Positions 6,611 to 7,745 of a stretch of 7,745 nucleotides of DNA are shown here, piece by piece; the first letter of the stretch is position 1, and every line of letters starts with the position of its first letter. The stretch is from Bdellovibrionales bacterium (GTDB lineage: Bacteria; Bdellovibrionota; Bdellovibrionia; Bdellovibrionales; JAMPXM01): the NCBI GenBank assembly GCA_005793615.1, contig SXRI01000125.1:1-7745 (forward strand), given 5' to 3'. The translations under genes and the position numbers were made by a program. The notes beneath the pieces were generated by a model. That model made no database searches. It saw only the letters and a list, made by a program, of their open reading frames with translations, and was not told the DNA's origin.

Positions 6611-7745
6611 TCACTTCTTGCCAGAACCAGGCGATTGATTTCCAAGTAACGCCGCGAAGGGGTTATTAAAGGGCGACGACGGTTTACGCTGTGGCCCACC
6701 ACCGCCTGGCTCCCGATCCCCACCACCATGACGAGGACGATCGCTCCCTGGCTGTGGTCTTGAGGGTCCACCTGCATGCGGTCCTGACGGTCCGGCATGC
6801 GGCCTGGGACCACGCGCATCACCCGGGCCACTCGGACGTGGGCCGCGAGGTCCGCCTCGATCTCCGCCTCGAGATCCTCCGTTAGGTCCTCCATGCCCAC
6901 CTTCGGGCCGAGGCCCACGCTCACTCTGCTGCGGTCGGGATTGCCGCTCGCCAGCCGGAGCCGCGCCGTCTTCCCGTCGCGGCGCTCGAGCTTGTTTCGC
7001 CGCATTTTCATCGAGAATCATCGACAAAGAAATTTGGTTTTTATCGCGGTCTACACCTAGAACACGAACCGTCACCTGATCGCCGGGGTTAACAACCTTA
7101 CGAGGATCATCAACGAACTTTTGTGATAATGCCGAAATATGCACCAAACCGTCTTGGTGCACACCGATGTCGACAACAGCGCCAAAGTTAGTCACGTTGG
7201 TAACGATCCCCGGGCAAATCATACTCTCTTTGAGATCTTTCACTTCAAAGATGTCATCACGGAATGAAAACGCCTTGAACGGATCACGCGGATCGCGCCC
7301 CGGCTTTTCAAGCTCGCGAATAATATCGTCAAAGGTGTATTCGCCAACGATCGTCGCCCACTTGGTACGCAGCTCAAGAAGTTTTTTCGCTCCATCACCG
7401 AGGAGTTGTCCGACATGTACGCCAAGCTCATGGGCCATATCGCGAACCGCCGTATAGCGCTCCGGATGAATGCCCGTCGAATCAAGAATCTGCTTGGCAT
7501 TCGGAATGCGCAAGAAGCCCGCACACTGCTCGTAAACCTTGGTGGAGAAACGCGGCACCTTCATCAGTTCCGCACGATCATGAAACAGTCCGTTGGTCTT
7601 ACGATAATCGACGATATTTTTCGCCAAACCAGGGCCAATGCCTGCCACATAGGCAAGAAGCGATACCGAGGCCGTATTAAGATCAACGCCCACACCGTTC
7701 ACGCACGATTCAACAACCTGCTCGAGCGACTTCTTCAAGTGCGTC
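6611..7745 (-). CDS. tex: Transcription accessory protein Tex (S1 RNA-binding); N-terminus beyond the window
   Basis: Tex is a conserved cytoplasmic nucleic-acid-binding protein linked to transcription. This is its C-terminal part, about 378 residues. The frame is open to the window edge; the TTG at 7736-7738 is an internal Leu in HLKKSLEQVV, not a start. In order: the Tex core end with a helix-hairpin-helix (GVDLNTASVSLLAYVAGIGP, then NGLFHDRAEL and VPRF); a second HhH-like domain with DSTGIHPERY; and an S1 domain (PGIVTNVTNFGAVVDIGV, HQDGLVHIS, ending near ISLSM). A tail of about 133 residues follows, dominated by Gly, Pro and Arg (GGPNGGSRGGDRGG, RGPRPSGPG), which should be disordered. It ends in a short hydrophobic patch, SPFNNPFAALLG, and GSGKK. 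From memory, Tex tails elsewhere are usually much shorter. The gene is convergent with the interrupted HAD gene, 33 bases away, and no neighbour here explains its role. Confidence 0.95.
   Translation of the reverse strand, partial: THLKKSLEQVVESCVNGVGVDLNTASVSLLAYVAGIGPGLAKNIVDYRKTNGLFHDRAELMKVPRFSTKVYEQCAGFLRIPNAKQILDSTGIHPERYTAVRDMAHELGVHVGQLLGDGAKKLLELRTKWATIVGEYTFDDIIRELEKPGRDPRDPFKAFSFRDDIFEVKDLKESMICPGIVTNVTNFGAVVDIGVHQDGLVHISALSQKFVDDPRKVVNPGDQVTVRVLGVDRDKNQISLSMILDENAAKQARAPRREDGAAPAGERQSRPQQSERGPRPEGGHGGPNGGSRGGDRGGPRGPRPSGPGDARGPRPHAGPSGPHAGGPSRPQPGSDRPRHGGGDREPGGGGPQRKPSSPFNNPFAALLGNQSPGSGKK

Noticed and set aside
7736..7738. TTG as a start codon for the tex fragment
   Set aside because: It is the Leu of the conserved HLKKSLEQVV stretch inside Tex, and the frame stays open to the window edge.
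1..7745. A novel defence, mobile or biosynthetic system in the window
   Set aside because: Every long frame is accounted for by Prc, TopA, Tex or two HAD-type proteins. No transposase, integrase, att-like repeats or CRISPR spacing was found by eye.

Overview
This window looks like ordinary chromosomal DNA of a Gram-negative bacterium. GC is moderate (roughly 50% by eye), genes are densely packed, and all but one of the genes is of a housekeeping type. The encoded proteins (a periplasmic-type Prc protease, a TopA without zinc fingers but with a Lys/Ala-rich tail, and a Tex with a long disordered tail) would suit a deltaproteobacterial or Bdellovibrio-like lineage. That placement is an impression from the protein sequences only. 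I see no IS element, phage gene, CRISPR array, tRNA or rRNA, and no sign of recent transfer.

Layout. (1) 1-1648, minus: the N-terminal 549 codons of the tail-specific protease Prc, with signal peptide, PDZ domain and a complete Ser/Lys dyad; the C-terminus lies outside the window. (2) 1649-1820: a gap with the probable prc leader. (3) 1821-2756, minus: an uncharacterised 311-residue HAD-superfamily protein. (4) 2785-5583, minus: topA, DNA topoisomerase I, 932 residues from its real start at 5583. (5) 5584-5794: a divergent intergenic region with three tandem 13-bp repeats abutting the topA start, and a good sigma70-type promoter for the plus-strand gene. (6) 5795-6577, plus: a second, unrelated-looking HAD phosphatase gene whose frame is interrupted by one in-frame TAA at codon 39. 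(7) 6611-7745, minus: the C-terminal part of the transcription accessory protein Tex, convergent with the broken HAD gene; its N-terminus lies beyond the window.

How they fit together. topA and the downstream 311-residue HAD gene are 27 bases apart on the same strand and are probably co-transcribed. A hairpin in the gap covers the second gene's Shine-Dalgarno, which suggests translational coupling to topA. prc follows 172 bases later with its own ribosome binding site and perhaps its own promoter. Nothing suggests that TopA, Prc and Tex act in one pathway.

I do not find an undescribed multi-gene system here. The points most worth a second look are the single nonsense codon in an otherwise intact HAD phosphatase, the SD-masking hairpin after topA, the tandem repeats at the topA start codon, and the low-complexity tails on TopA and Tex.
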